Below are positions 12,336 through 25,404 of a DNA stretch of 64,000 bases, one piece after another. Positions within the stretch are counted from its first letter, which is position 1. Each line of letters starts with the position of its first letter. The stretch lies in assembly GCA_947846985.1 (NCBI GenBank), contig CANTUZ010000004.1, forward strand, positions 56,521,672 to 56,585,671, in the 5' to 3' direction. Origin of the DNA: Fratercula arctica (Eukaryota; Chordata; Aves; Charadriiformes; Alcidae). Under the pieces are notes generated by a model. That model ran no database searches and was not told the origin of the DNA. It worked only from the letters and a program-made list of their open reading frames with translations. The position numbers and the translations under genes are program-made.

Positions 12336-15300
12336 GAAAGGTAACACTATTTTTCAAGTCCTATAGCTTTCAGAAAGCCACACGTATGTGTGCATGAATT
12401 AGTGTATTTATTTAACAAAATTTCTAAATCACATATTGAAGAGTTGCAAAGAACATTTCAAAGGGCTTATTTCAGTATTTTACATTCATTTAATCTTTTA
12501 TCAAATTATTTTTATTATCTTTCAAAGGTGTGTCCACTCAGATACCATGCTCCTAAACATCTTGAGGATTAACTGGTGCACAAGAAAAAGGTTCTGTTTT
12601 CATAGCTTGATTCCTTTAAGCAGGTTATTGTATTTTTTAGCTTCAAGGAGAACAGAAATTTACCTAAGCCCACACAGAAATTCAGGCTTGAAAGCTGTAC
12701 AAAAGCCATGACAAACAAACAAAAAGCTTATTTGGGAGATGAAGGAACATAATCTTTTCCCAGTGCATCTGCAGAGTAGACGGCAAGACAAATGGCAGTG
12801 AGGAAAAGATCAAATAACATCCCTCATTGCCTAAAACAAATAAATAATCTAATACCAAGGATTAAAGATCAGATTGTTTAATATATATCCCTCCTTGGCC
12901 ATTGGAAGAAATGTACATGGTAGCGTTTTACGTTTAGCCTCATGAAAATTTGCCCCAAATGCAGGGTGCTCTGCATAATCAGATTTCAGCTTTGAAATAG
13001 CTTTTGCTTTCCTATTCCAGAAAGGAAGCCAGTGCTTCCCAACGCTGCCCTGGGAATGCCATTACTGCACCTACCTAAACAACAAAAAACAGAATGGAAA
13101 ATAAACTCACACGGAGGAGAGGGGAATGGAGAAGCAGCAGCCCCAAGACAGGAAAATAAAACCGCCCCACACATTCAGACGTGGCAGGTCTTGAGTTAAA
13201 GAGACAGTGCCAGGTGATTCACTCATCATTTACGTTCTGTGGTTTGACAGCACATAGTATTATTTTTGCTTTTGAATTAAGAGGGCTTTAATGGTATTTA
13301 AACCTCTTGCTGTCACACTGGCAACTTAAAATTTTGAAGCACGTTCCTAGTTTCTTTGGAAAGACAGTGAAAATCACTCCAAATACAGAAGTGGTGTTCA
13401 GAAGGAAACTCATGACTCTGCTCCTGATTTGGCTTTTATGCAATGAAATATAGATGTTTCCATTAATCTTTTTCTTTTTTTGGCTGTTAAAAACTACTGT
13501 AAAATTTACACCACCTTTATTATGAAGCACCAGACCTTTCTTCTTAAAGTAATTTTCCAATTAAGTTAGTAGGTATGGTAATTTCATCTGATGGCAATTT
13601 TCTGCAATGAGATTCAAAAAGGGTAACAGAGATAATACTTTCTCCAATTAAACATTACTATATCGCATTTCTTGCTAATTTTCCAATTTCCAATCTTAAT
13701 TAATCATGATAACATTCATTACCGATGTCTTATGTTTATATAAATCGGCCCCATCACCCAAATATAGTGTTCTCCACATCAGGCATATTCTGATTTTCTC
13801 TGACCAGACACACAAAGATCTCAAACTGGGAACTTCAGGAGCAGTCCCACAGAAGAGATTTGGGCTGCTCACATTGTCTTGGTCTAAGACCGGGTCTCAG
13901 AGCTGCCACATTCCCATTTCCTATCTCAGTCTCCAGCACCTGCAGCCAGAATTTGCCAAAGATGACATTAGTCTTAACTCTTACTGCAGATGCGTAACTC
14001 AGTCACATTCACCCTCGCTGTACCACTGAAAACTGGCTTCGTTTTATCTTTAGTTTTAGTATTCCATTGTCCCCTGTCTGTCTTTTTTCTTTATTTAGTG
14101 CTACTCCCTTCCTAATTTACGATGACCAAGAACATGGAGGGACACCCTCTGGGTTCGTTCCCTATTTTTCCTGTTCATTTAATTTCTTTATTAAACATTA
14201 CTTTCTTTTCCGTCTACTTTGATGGCAGGCTCAAAACTCCACACCAACCTCCAAACACAGCAGATGGTGTGGAAATTTGGACCCCAGCCTTGTGAACAGC
14301 TTCTCTTTCTCTTATGGTCCAAACTAAATGCCCTGATCTGGCAGGAATTCAGAAATCCAAACAAGAGTGCTGATCCCGCAAGGCTTCAGCATATATCGCA
14401 CTGCGAGGGGGCGAATGGGCCGTTTTGCTTCCACGGACCCTCTCCCACATTCAAAGCGGAGCGTGTGTCTAAGCTGCCAAAGGGAAATTACAGTCAGAGC
14501 TCTCTTTCACTCGTGCTAATCCCTTTTTGCTGGAACAGCATCTCACTTGCTGCCCAGGGACCAGGTCCACATACAGATGTCACCAACCCTCACCCGTCCT
14601 CTGCTCAGGTTGTACCCGGAGCCGTTCAGCTGCAGAGAAGGATCAGGGCCTACATATGCAGTCAGGCCAGAGCTGTCACAGCTGACAAGGAAGCATTGGA
14701 TGGAGTTGACCTTACCTCCAAAGGTTGTTTTGATTTTTTTTCTCCATCTGGAGGGCAATGCTAGGGTCTAATATTTATCTGAACATTCGGGCGAACACTC
14801 AACGCTTTGTCAGGACTCGGTATGAATGCTGAATTCTGAAGAACTTCAAGTGTACCATGAAACTGGAAAAATTCAGCTGCATGCTGAGAGGGGTGGCTGG
14901 GATGGAGGGTAAGGTCATAACCAGGAGTGATAGAAACTATAAATCTTGAAAAATTGTTGTTTGACCAACAAATATTCTTCCCTTGATGTCAATTAAATTT
15001 TACAGTGCAGGCAGTGCTTGAAAACTCAGAAGTAAACGTGTTTCATGCAGCCCAGCCATGATTGTAAGCACTTGAGGGGGGAAAAAACCTCCAAGAAAGA
15101 TGATGAAAAGCTTAAATCTAAACTGAGATGTTTCTTCTTACTTAAAATCATGCAGATTCGGAAAGAACTGACCACTATTGAAGGGAAGGAAAATTTCTCC
15201 AGGGGACAAACGCCAAAGCTTTTGTCTGAGCCTGGCCAGCACTGGGAACCCAAAACTGTCTGGAAGACTTCACTGGCCAAGCTGTGGTTTATACCCCACT

Positions 15301-18121
15301 CTGATGGGTGGAGAAGGAGAAGAGGTAGGCTGGTAAAGCTTTTAAATACCTCATTGAGGGAAGGCAGGCTCTTGGTTTCCCGTACAGGCACTATGCTTGT
15401 GAAACCACCACTTCATTCAGACAATCCAAATTTCCCCTGTCCACAAAAGTAGTTGTGATGAGACAACCCTCACAGGCCCTAATTATCCATGTGCTATTGA
15501 CTTGAATAGGATAGGAGATATGATCTGGTCTGCTGGCACCCATCCTTATGGCTGTGGGTGAAAGTCTAGTGCTCCAGCTGTTAGGTAGGTTAGCAATCAC
15601 AGCAAAATTGTGAAGGTCTGTTCCTTTTCCAAAGCCAGTCATGGGCAATTGTGCTGATTGTTGAGGATCTCATGTGAGACGCACTTTATCCTGGGCTCCT
15701 TGGCCATAGGTCCCCTGAAAGGGTCAGGGAGCAGCTCTGCTTTCATGCAATGTCTTCAGAAAGCAGATGATACTCCTTGATTCCCCTGTATCCTCCAAGT
15801 CTGCATTAGCTGTTGATTAGCTGTGTTAGAGAGACGGACAGGAACTAACAAGTAAGGCTCAGTATTGATAAATCTTGGCAATTTTGGCTGAAGAGAAGAA
15901 AGCAGCTAGAAGACAATTCAATTTAGTCATCTTTGTCAGACTACTACCTTCTGTGACAGCAGCTTGCAACCTGTGGGGGCTTATATCTCCACCTGCTGCT
16001 CAAAGTCTATGTAGCACCAGTTACCTTTTTTTCTCTTACTGTGTCTGAGCTGTGGCCCTTTCTTTCATAAATAAATGTAGACCCCTGACCAATTTATAGC
16101 CTACAGCCATAACTGAGGGAAAGCAGGTGTGAAAATCAAACTGGAGAGGTAAAGATGAACCGCAGTCCTACAAAGGGAAATCATTAATCAACTAAGGAAC
16201 ACAAGCTAACGTAGCTTGCCAAAAGCATTTGAGATTTCCATTTGGTTCTAAATAATAAAAGGCTTCACACAGTTCTCAATGCTATCACAACTATGTAACT
16301 GGATTTCTACAAAGGTTTCCACATTTTTATAAAATCATCTATTCAGCTACATCAGCAAACATACATCTCAGCAGATAAAGGAAGCTCAATGTATTAGGAG
16401 CTCTACAGATAGACAGGGATAGAGCTGCCACTTGGATCTATGATGGATCTCAGAAACCGAGCTGGGCTGTTAGCTTTTAGAAATGGTATTTGAGCAGTAG
16501 TCTAGGAATTGCACTGACTGCTTATCGGTTTCCAGAGGGAATTAAGGTGTTGATGCTGACAGGTAAAGCCTCGTGAGACTCTCATATCTCTCCCTTTGTC
16601 ATGTTACTGGAGCTGTTGGCAGGAGAGGTAACTCAAAATGAAGTCCTACTCCATACAAAAGAGAAGGGTTATCTATCCAGAGGGAGGTCCTTAATTTGTT
16701 TCTTGCCCTTGGGCCAACAGATCCAGTCCCTTCATCCATGAGAAGCTGGGATATTACACTGACTTTGTAACTGCAAACAACAGAGAAAGGTGCAGAAAAT
16801 CTAGGACTCAGGTCTTTTTCTCAATGACTTTCTGTTATGGTTTTCCAAGTAGGACTCAGATTTCTAGGTCTCTCCTGGTTTACATTTCCCTGAAAAATCT
16901 CAAAAGCAAGGACAATCAGAAAACTGGCTGAAGCCTGAGAAGTAAAAAAGAGGAACTTTTATAGCCCTCTTCAGCTAAGGTGCAGACAGCAGTTAACCCT
17001 AAGTTTCCCTCCCCTTGCACATAAGGGGTCATGGGTAATCACTTATGACTAATTGCACACTTGTGTCAGGGAGATGGCTTTTCACATCTGGTTCAGATAA
17101 TCCTGCAGTCCTGAAATGTTCCACCAAATGTTGCAAAAAAATACAACCTGTGCAGAATAACAGCTGGTGGATGACCCGAGCCTGCAGACTGACACCTAAT
17201 AACACATTTGCACCCTGCAAGAAGATCTTATTACACCATGGTCATTTTACATGATGAAGGATTATCATCTTCAGGATGAGAATTCCACCTTTAAAGTGGA
17301 GCTATAAATGTTTGAGGAAATGCTGGCTGAAGAACTGACCAATGTGCTATAAAGCCAAATGCTAGACTTGGGGAGAGGGGACAGGACAGGGAAAAAGATC
17401 CTCACTATAAAGTCTGAGTAGCAGCTTCCCAGTCAGGGGTCTGAACTTTCTGACACATCCACAGATTCAACTTGCCCTGTGATTTTTTTTCATGAAGCAC
17501 CCCATACCCACCTCAAATGTCTTCTTTCTAATCTCTAAAAAAACAATTTTGTCAGAAAGATTAAGAACAGTTAGATGTGACATTGCAGATATATGAAAAT
17601 GGGAAAAAATCATTTTTTACTCCCAAGAAAGTAGTGTTGCAGATTGTCAAATGGCTTCACCGAGATATCCTATACTTCATTCACAAACACTAACAACAGC
17701 TTTTTAGTCCAGTCTCTCAGTGGTTGTAATTATTTGTTGATAGTGAATTAATTAGCTCTCACTATAATTTATAAACTTTGTGTTTAACAAGTTCGATCTG
17801 TATATGACTTCTGTAGGTATAATACAAGCAATAGAAGACATGGTATGCTGGCCCATCACAGACTGCTGAGTTTCAGTTCATAGCACAACTCTCATTATAC
17901 GCATTACCTTCAGGAAAGTGACTCTCTGAACCAAAAGCACTCTTCCACGACACTAAATTACTAATGTAGATGCACCCTTCCGGAGAGTGTAGAACTCTCC
18001 TTGATCTCCAAAGACATGACCAATTAGCCTTCTCAGTTTTAGAGTACCTGTCTCCCACGGTAAAACTGTATTTACACAGACAGTACATTCAAACATGTCT
18101 AAAGATTTTGTACTGTATCAG
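12336..18121. other. Noncoding DNA with the longest chance frames
   Basis: Holds the longest frames of the window: 181 codons (14219-14764, +), 135 codons (15045-15452, +) and 121 codons overlapping it on the minus strand. Composition at 14250-14760 is somewhat GC-richer, which depletes stops. None shows conserved motifs or splice-site bounds that I recognise. Confidence 0.7.
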
Positions 18122-18273
18122 GAAGACAAGTGAGAAGACTGATGGGAACTATGACATCTGGTGTGGAGGGGTTACCTTCAAGGCCCCAGGTGTTCAGTCT
18201 AATGATGTGGGGTTTGTGTATTCAATGAACTATAATCACTGTGGATGTCTACAGCAGAAGTATCTCCATAAAG
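18122..18273 (+). other. Candidate coding exon, 152 bp, unrecognised
   Basis: An open frame is bounded by a plausible acceptor (TTTTGTACTGTATCAG, cut after 18121) and a good donor (AAG|GTTAGT, cut after 18273). Both exon ends split a codon. The 50 whole codons read as a protein-like segment with the parts GNYDIWCGGVTF, KAPGVQSNDVGFVY and NYNHCGCLQQKYL: three cysteines, many glycines, aromatics spaced as in extracellular modules. The open frame continues upstream to 17970, so there is no independent support for the acceptor, and the polypyrimidine tract is weak. I do not recognise a family and no partner exon is visible nearby. Chance is the more likely explanation. Confidence 0.14.
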
Positions 18274-19290
18274 GTTAGTATGTGTGATTCTGTATTGTAC
18301 CTGATATAGCGATCAAGCAGTTCAAAGCTGCTGCCCCTTTGTATGTCTATTCTAAGAGTAAATTCAAACTGACGTACAAAATCAATTGTTGACAATACAC
18401 CAGGCCTCACAGTTTTAAATACTTTAAAAGAGAATATAAGAGCAGATGTATAAAATTCTGTATGGGTCAAGAATTGTGGATTTTGTGAAAGTGAGAGGAA
18501 ATAACGTGCAAACTCTTGCACATCAATAACGAGGCAATAGTGAGTCAAAATAATGTTAAAAATACAGGAAAAGACAAAAACTGAGCTTTTCTACATCCAA
18601 TGCCAGGGGAAAAAAAAGTATAGCAGAGAAGAAACAGAAATTAAATAAATCACAACAAGTGAGACAGACATAGTATTATAGCCTTCAGTTCACTCTACTC
18701 TCTGTGTCGCAAAACAGTCCTGCTGGTTATAAAGGTTTTGCTTGTGTTGCAGATTAGGAAGGCACGTATATAAAAATATACTAAAGGCTGAAAGACAACC
18801 TGATCTGTCTTTAAGTATCCAAATTGCCAAGCTGTTGTTCAGGACACTGCATCCTCAAGACTATGAGGTCTGCCTTGGCATACGTTGCCTAAATATCCAA
18901 TTTACCTCCCTGGTATTCTTTCAGAAGGACCCTGCATTCATCTTATCTGCCTGACATGAACCATATGAGAGTACCACAGGAGAGCTGTGATTGCAATGCA
19001 CCTGGCAGGTCCTCTCTCTGGAGAATGACAAACTCAGATCTGTACTGATACATATCACAGTCCCAGGATGCCTCATCTGGCATGCATTGAGGCTTACTTA
19101 AGGCCTCACCAATTTATGAGCTTACATTCACACAGTTTGGACAAAAGACAAATTTGGGTCTGAGTGCAGGTCTGAGCCTCAAAATACAAAGTCAATAGAG
19201 TCAGCAAGACTCAAGTGAGCACTAGAATAAGGTAAGATGTCCTACTCAAAGTTGGCTGTATTACTTAAATATTATGTAATTAAATTAAGT

Positions 19291-19406
19291 AAAAAAGAAA
19301 AAAAACCACACCAAAAAACACCAAAAACAACAACAACAAAAAACCAAACAAGATCAAACAAAACAAAATCAAAACCAAAACCAAACAACCCAACACACCA
19401 AAACAG
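19291..19406 (+). repeat. A/C-rich low-complexity tract, almost no G or T
   Basis: About 115 bp consists almost only of A and C (CCACACCAAAAAACACC, ACAACAACAACAAAAAACC, CAAAACCAAAACCAAACAAC), with two interrupting GATCA/AATCA-like motifs. The strand bias is extreme. It could be a degenerate microsatellite grown from a poly(A) seed. The frame across it (19237-19461, lysine/asparagine/threonine/proline-rich) is a by-product. Confidence 0.9.
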
Positions 19407-20695
19407 AGGCAAGTTCAGTCTCTTCTTTTACAAGGTATGGAGGCCAGGCACAGCTCTCTGATACTATTCTCTGTTTTCATGAGAAAGCAATTACATTTAA
19501 ATGCAAAAGGTTCCTATTTGCTGTGCCAGAAACTGTTTCATGTAACTGGAAGACCAATCCTTCTAACCAGAGAAGAGGGATCAATATCGGGTGAATGATG
19601 CTTCCTTTACAAGAGCAATAATATGACTCTTGGAAAAAAATTATGCACTTTTTTTCCTATTAATATAATCAAGTATAAATTCCACCATTTCAAAGACTTG
19701 CTGCTGGAAGAGCCAAAATCATTGCAAAAACATTGCTCAACAAGGACAAAAGGAGATCTCCAACGCACAACTGGAAACCTACATTAATGAAACCAGCTGG
19801 GAGTTCCATACATCCCCCAGCACATGAGCTGTGTGTTCCACAAATGGCGAACTGCAGATGTAGGATAAGCCCTAAAAAGTTTATGTTAGGTGAGAGTCCA
19901 CTTTATGAGTAGTACTGGCAAGACTCCACAACTCAAATCAGTTTTGCATAGTGAAATACACTCCTAGAAGCTAAACCCATCCCTAAAGTATGAACCAGTT
20001 TGTCAGAGATACACAAGATATTCGACTGCTAAACTGATCAGCAACCTCTTGTACATTTTACTAAGTTAAAAACATAACAAAAAATAACTTTTAGAAAAAC
20101 AGGAAGGAAAAATTAGGAAAAAAAATTATGGTAGTTATATAATGTAACAAAGATTCCTGCAGTTGGGACCATGATCATAATCCCATCCCTTCAGCAACTC
20201 TGCTAAGGCAGAACACGCTGGCAGCTCCAAAGAGCACACATCCTTATTCCTATCATATTGTGCACTCTACCTCTTATTCATGCTAAAATATTATACGTCT
20301 CTGGGGCACATCTCAACGTGAAAGGCCATGAAGGGGGCGGCTCTTCAGGTTTATTAGCGCAGAAGGCTGCATGCAAACACAACAGACCCATTACCAGTAC
20401 CTAGCTATTTAGAAGAGCCCCTTTTAGTACTTTTCACATTGAAATACATCAGAGACATAGATACATCTTGGGTTTACAAAGTCTAAAAACACAACATATC
20501 ACAGGATATACTAAAATTTAAAATACCATTTATGTGTGACTAATGTAAAGTATTATTTGGCTTTCTTCTGATCCTGGAAAGGCATTGCAAGAAAAAAAAA
20601 AATACACTTTTAAAATGATTTAATGAAGAACCTAATGATGGTTTAATACAAAATTATTATAGATGGGTGTGAGGACTGTGATTCCTGTCACTTTC

Positions 20696-20721
20696 TGGAA
20701 TTATATGGGTAAATAATTCCA
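20696..20721. repeat. Perfect 9-bp inverted repeat
   Basis: TGGAATTAT (20696-20704) pairs with ATAATTCCA (20713-20721) across the 8-base loop ATGGGTAA. Confidence 0.85.
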
Positions 20722-22682
20722 TCACTCACTGGGGCCTCTTTATGCTGCTCCAATATAGCAAAGGCAGCATAAATTGCCTCTAGAAATTCCTAGAGTTCAG
20801 GAGTGGCAGAGAGCCAGCGCAGGCAGAGCCATGGTGCCCTGCTGCACCAAGCTGGGAGGATGCTGGTGGGCGTGGCCATTTCCTGAAACTGCTCTAATTC
20901 GTGCCCTGGAGTGGTCCAGGCTCCGCTTCTGGCCTGTGTTTTTTTTCTGGCACGATCTGCCTCCCTGGAAGCAGAGATCCTGGACCCTAAAACGGTATTA
21001 CCTGCATTTTAGTTGGAACTAGGAACAGCTTCTTGATCTCACCTGTGTTTTCCCAACTTGGATACACAGAAAGAACTTTTAAGAACCTTTATGAAATTCA
21101 GAGACAGGCTGGAAATCTTTAAAAATGTGCGTAAGTCCCAGTGGGTGTTCTCTTGTGTTGTCTACAACCATAACATACAATTACATAAATGGTAAAGTAC
21201 AGCTTGAAAAACCTCTCAGCCATTTGCTTCCTTGCTGAGCTAATCAGGTAAAATACAGATTCAGGTTCATGTTCATTGTTAGAGTTTTGTTTAGTGGTAT
21301 TACTGAATAGGTTTAACGTGGTTCCCCCACCCCCTGGCTTAAATTCTGGGTACTCTTGGCGGGTAGATTTTGTTGCTGGGGGAATATTTGCAGTGGAAGA
21401 CAGAATTTTTTCCTATATGTTCCTGTTGAGACCTTCAATAAATTAAGTTGGTGGTTTTGAAGTTTTTCTGCCTACTTGCTACCATAAGTCTCTAAATAGA
21501 GCCTCTATAGTTTTTTCTATATAACCCATCTTAGTGTTTATAAGGTGGTAGAAGTTGTGGAACTTACCTGCAGGCTTGCCAAGGTCAGTGTACGAGCATA
21601 GCTCTGCTTTATTAGACTTTGGAAACATTCCCATTTGGAGGTTCATTTTCAAATGTATAAATCTCAGTTGGTAAAATACCATGACCTTCTAGCAGCTTCT
21701 AAGCAAAAAATCTACACTCACCTCATACATCAGCATAAATCTAACTCATATCACCTTTTATTCCTCCTCCTTCCACAGCTGGTCCAGCACTCAGTGGGAA
21801 ACTGCTGAGTTTCACATCTCAGGGGAGCACTTTGCTTTGCAGTGGTTGCCACTGTACCAGTGTGGCAAGAGCCATTTTTATCTCTGCAGGTTTTTGCCAG
21901 AAAAAAAAAAGAAAAAATCCTAAAATTACTCTGAACCCCCAGAAATAATTGCTATAGTAAATAATTCTCAGTTATAGAAAGTATGGTAAAGAATTGCTCT
22001 ACAGTTGCCCTTTGCAACTGGAGGCAACAAGAATTTCATTTTCCTATGTGATTTCTACAGCATTGGTACAGAGACATTAAAAGGAATTTTTAAAAAGAAG
22101 ATCTAAGGCCAGTTTTATTCCAGCAGGTGCAGGAAGATGCAGTTTGCACCTTCATGCATAATCAAGGACTACTGTTCTCTCTGAGGGCTCCTCTCTCTAC
22201 CCAAGGAAAATCACAGCACTTCCACTTCCCACAATTTAAATCTCCCCAGAACTCAGATTCATCCCCAAAGAAGCTTCAGGACCACTCAGAAATCCTCCTG
22301 AGGAATCAAGCCTTGTCTACTGGTACAAGCCAGCTTGGTTTCGGTGGTCCTTACCTAAACCAATTCCATTAACTCTTCGGATTGTGGCAGCCACCCAGAG
22401 GAGGAAAGGCTGCAGGCATCTGTATACTTACTCAAAAATTCACGTCATATAGAGGTCCACATTGGTGGGTGTTCTTGTCAGGGACATGCTCAGCCAATTC
22501 ATATCAAACGCGACCGATAATGTAGAAATTCTACCAAGTTGCTTCTTGGGCTTGGGCTTTTTCCTCCTAAATCTTGAGGATGAGGCTAGAGCCTACTTTT
22601 AATTCTTTTACACGATTAGGTAAAAATATTGCCCAAAACCATGGAAGAGAGCTTACATCTTTTTTACTTCCAGAAACAAAGG

Positions 22683-22715
22683 AAAAAAAAAAAAAAAGAA
22701 AAGAAGAAAAGAAAG
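22683..22715 (+). repeat. A15 run continuing as A/G tract
   Basis: A15 followed by GAAAAGAAGAAAAGAAAG; simple purine repeat. Confidence 0.9.
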
Positions 22716-23017
22716 ACTCATAAAAATGGCAGGTAAGCAATACAACTCAAATGTCAAATTTACCTCTTTATTGTCAGCTACAACCCAACAACTGCTTCAA
22801 TGCTTGTGACTGAATCTGCTTATGACATACTCTAGGCTACATTCATTCACAGTATTGTTCAGTGCAAAAATATATGCTTTTACTATCAATAGAACTGTGA
22901 AAGAGTGGATGAACATGAGCTGGGGAGAAAGGACAAATAAGTCTAATAAATCTCCATTGTAGAAACCATTTTTATTCTATTTTTCCACAGCATTCAATGT
23001 CCATCCCTACAACTGCA

Positions 23018-23195
23018 TTACAAGAAAAAATTCTGGGGAATAACAGAGGGAGACAGGAGAGAAAGAAACTAAAAAAAGGAGGCAAAGTAGGACAAAATAA
23101 AAGAAATTGGAAGTGATGAAACTCAACAAAAATAGGAAATCAAGGAATATAGGAAAAATAGGAAAGGAAAGCAAGAGGGAAAGGGGGCAAGCAGA
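23018..23195 (+). repeat. Purine-rich low-complexity tract
   Basis: A long stretch dominated by A and G (GAGGGAGACAGGAGAGAAAG, AAAAAAAGGAGGCAAAG, GAAAGCAAGAGGGAAAGG) lies just upstream of the CpG patch at 23365. Asymmetric purine tracts can form triplex DNA. Confidence 0.8.
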
Positions 23196-23364
23196 AGGCT
23201 TGCACGGGAACTTTAACAGCCAGTGCAAAGACTGGTCAGTAAAAGTGGCTGCAAAGATACTTTTAAATCTTTGCGGGTGCAGAATGTAACACTAAAAGTG
23301 GCGATGAGATGGGAGAAGGTAATTCCATCAGCAACAGCTCTTGCTCCTACCCATTGTGAAGTTT

Positions 23365-23660
23365 GGAGCGGGGGCTCCTCCAGCCATGCATAGCCCGGAG
23401 CCAGCCCCCGTCTCTCCCAGCTCACCGCCCGCCCCGCAGCCCCAGTGCTGTGTGGGGCCAGAGGAACCCTGCGCACACAAACAAGCGCACAGGAGCTGAG
23501 AGTGAAACCTGCAGCCATGGCTGGTCACAGCATTCCTTTCTGAAAAGCTTTTCTTTTTAAAAAGTCTCCGAAATCCAAATCCCCCACACCATTATATTTC
23601 TTCTGCCCCCCGTGAACACCAGCGTATACTCAGCCAGCACCGCACTGAGGAGTGCGCTCC
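23365..23660. promoter_or_regulatory. Small GC- and CpG-rich patch, candidate regulatory element
   Basis: In an AT-rich window, 23365-23495 is strikingly GC-rich, with about eight CpGs in 130 bp and a tandem GC-box-like stretch CCGCCCGCCCCGC at 23425-23437. More CpGs follow to 23660. At 23512-23523 is the perfect palindrome CAGCCATGGCTG, which puts an ATG in similar context on both strands. This could be a minor promoter or 5' exon of an unseen transcript. No TATA box or gene body is evident, and the patch is shorter than a normal CpG island. Confidence 0.3.
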
Positions 23661-24227
23661 TACCACCTTGAAGGAAAAGATTAATTTAAAGCCTCCCAGA
23701 ATCCCCTAAAATCAAAATACTCTTGGGCTATTACCCTGTCTGAAACATTACAGTCAACTGCTCCAGAGCAGTATTACAGATACAAAATAAACAATAGCAT
23801 ACGCTATTAATTTGTTTACAAAATGCCATGCACATTCTAGATAGTTTCTACCCAAAGAATCTAGTTCATGGTGTAATGACTGCACACTGGATAGAAATGA
23901 AAGTAAACTGAGAAAGCAAACAGCAAGAGAGGCACCATTAAAACACAAGCGAGACATTCTCCTGTGGCTAGGAGTAAAGTGGGAGACAGAATAATAGCCC
24001 TTCTAGCACTGAATCTATACAGTTATTAAAAGAAAGTTTTTAATTTAAAAACAGTACAATTCACCATAGTTAAATCTCACCAAATTACAGAATCGTGCAA
24101 GTCAGATATTTGCGTGCATGCTGCCACTTGTGTAATTTACACTCCAGCCCTAAGTGATTACTGGATCAGCCAGCTGACATATGGGAAATATTTGCACAGG
24201 GCTGTGACATGGGGAAGTTTGTGGTTT

Positions 24228-24274
24228 AAAAAAAAAAAAAAAAAAAAGAAAAGTGGGGGGGTGAAAAAAAAAAA
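24228..24274 (+). repeat. A20 plus second A11 run around a G7
   Basis: A20 (24228-24247), then AAGTGGGGGGG, then A11 (24264-24274). There is no polyadenylation signal or recognisable gene body upstream, so it is a simple repeat and not a retrocopy tail. Confidence 0.9.
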
Positions 24275-25380
24275 GGTGCTGTTAGTATGGAGACTGTGCC
24301 ACTCCAGCTGAGTGAAGCCAAAGTTTCACTTGGAAGTTTTCCCACCAGAACTTCCATCCTCTCAACGGTGTTAGCAAGAAAAGTCTTTTGCATTCATAAT
24401 GCTTTGCTTTTACAGGAAGAGAGACCTATTGCTGCAGAGCAGCAAATGCATCTCTCTCTGCAATAACTATCTATTCAAAGAAGTTTTACCAAATAAAATA
24501 TTACAAAATGAAAACAGAGTTGTTGGAGGAACTCAGATTTTGAGCTCTACTTATGTCTGTGGGGTCTATTTAAGAGGAGAAAACTCAGCGGCTCTTGCTA
24601 GCAGTGCTGGCAACATATCCAAAAGTTTCTTTCCCTTTTGAGTCAACAACGATACGTCTCCATGCTATGGTGCCAGGGAGTGCCACAGCATTAGCAGTGC
24701 CTTCTTCTAAGCAAGGCTCAGGATCAAGCTCGTCCCCATCACTGATCACTCACAACCCCAGGGAATTTTTTTCCACAAGTCACCTCAAGTTGCAGCTCCT
24801 ATCTGAATACACACTGTGCGATGTAAACGCTCCCTCCTGCCGCTCTCCAGGCTGTTTCAGCTGGAGGTGTTTGCTGTGCTCAGTGCCTGCCATGCTGCAG
24901 TTTGCTGCTACGCGCTGTTGAACTGATGCCATGTTTCTTTCAGTCTGCCAGTGGCTGGTTTTCAGTGGCAAGAGAAGTAATACACATTAACACATTGTAT
25001 AAACGAACTAGGCTGTAAAGCCCTTTTAAATCCACCTGAATGATAATTGCTTATATAGCGAAGGAGAGAGAGTTCCCATTTAGTTTGTCTTTTCTGGTGT
25101 TATTACCCTAGACACTGGGTTGCGTTGCAGAAGATGCAAAATCTTGTACTGTGAATTACCAGCTCGTTTATGTGCTTTGGGCCTGATCCTGTCTGATTTA
25201 CTCAGCTTGCCTCACCAGAACAGCCACAGAGAAAGGTGCTACCAGCCCTTCAGGCTGTGTCTGTGCCCAACAGGTTTTTGCCATTACTGAGTGAATTATA
25301 AGAAATGGCTTCTCTTTGCCTGACTAGCTTTTAACAGTGAGAAAACTGCTCAAAATTCTTCCAGTCTTCTTCATGCTTTC

Positions 25381-25404
25381 AAAAAAAAAAAAAAAAAAAA
25401 AAAA
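25381..25404 (+). repeat. A24 homopolymer
   Basis: This is the longest A run in the window. The 300 bp upstream show no AATAAA in the right place and no retrocopied gene. Confidence 0.95.

Larger units (their letters stand above)
18274..23017. other. Noncoding DNA around the A/C tract
   Basis: Apart from the A/C-rich tract at 19291-19406 and the hairpin at 20696, this is plain AT-rich sequence. Frames reach at most 99 codons (18249-18548, minus), with no signature. Confidence 0.8.

Noticed and set aside
14219..14764. 181-codon open frame on the + strand, the longest in the window
   Set aside because: It has no recognisable domain, signal or splice bounds. Shorter frames overlap it on both strands, and the local GC rise depletes stop codons. 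In 64 kb a frame of this length is not decisive.
15026..15452. Overlapping 135- and 121-codon frames on opposite strands
   Set aside because: No family resemblance and no splice context. Open frames on both strands over the same DNA indicate chance lack of stops.
25081..25404. Poly(A)24 as the tail of a processed pseudogene
   Set aside because: The upstream sequence contains no gene-like frame, no AATAAA at the expected distance and no visible target-site duplication.
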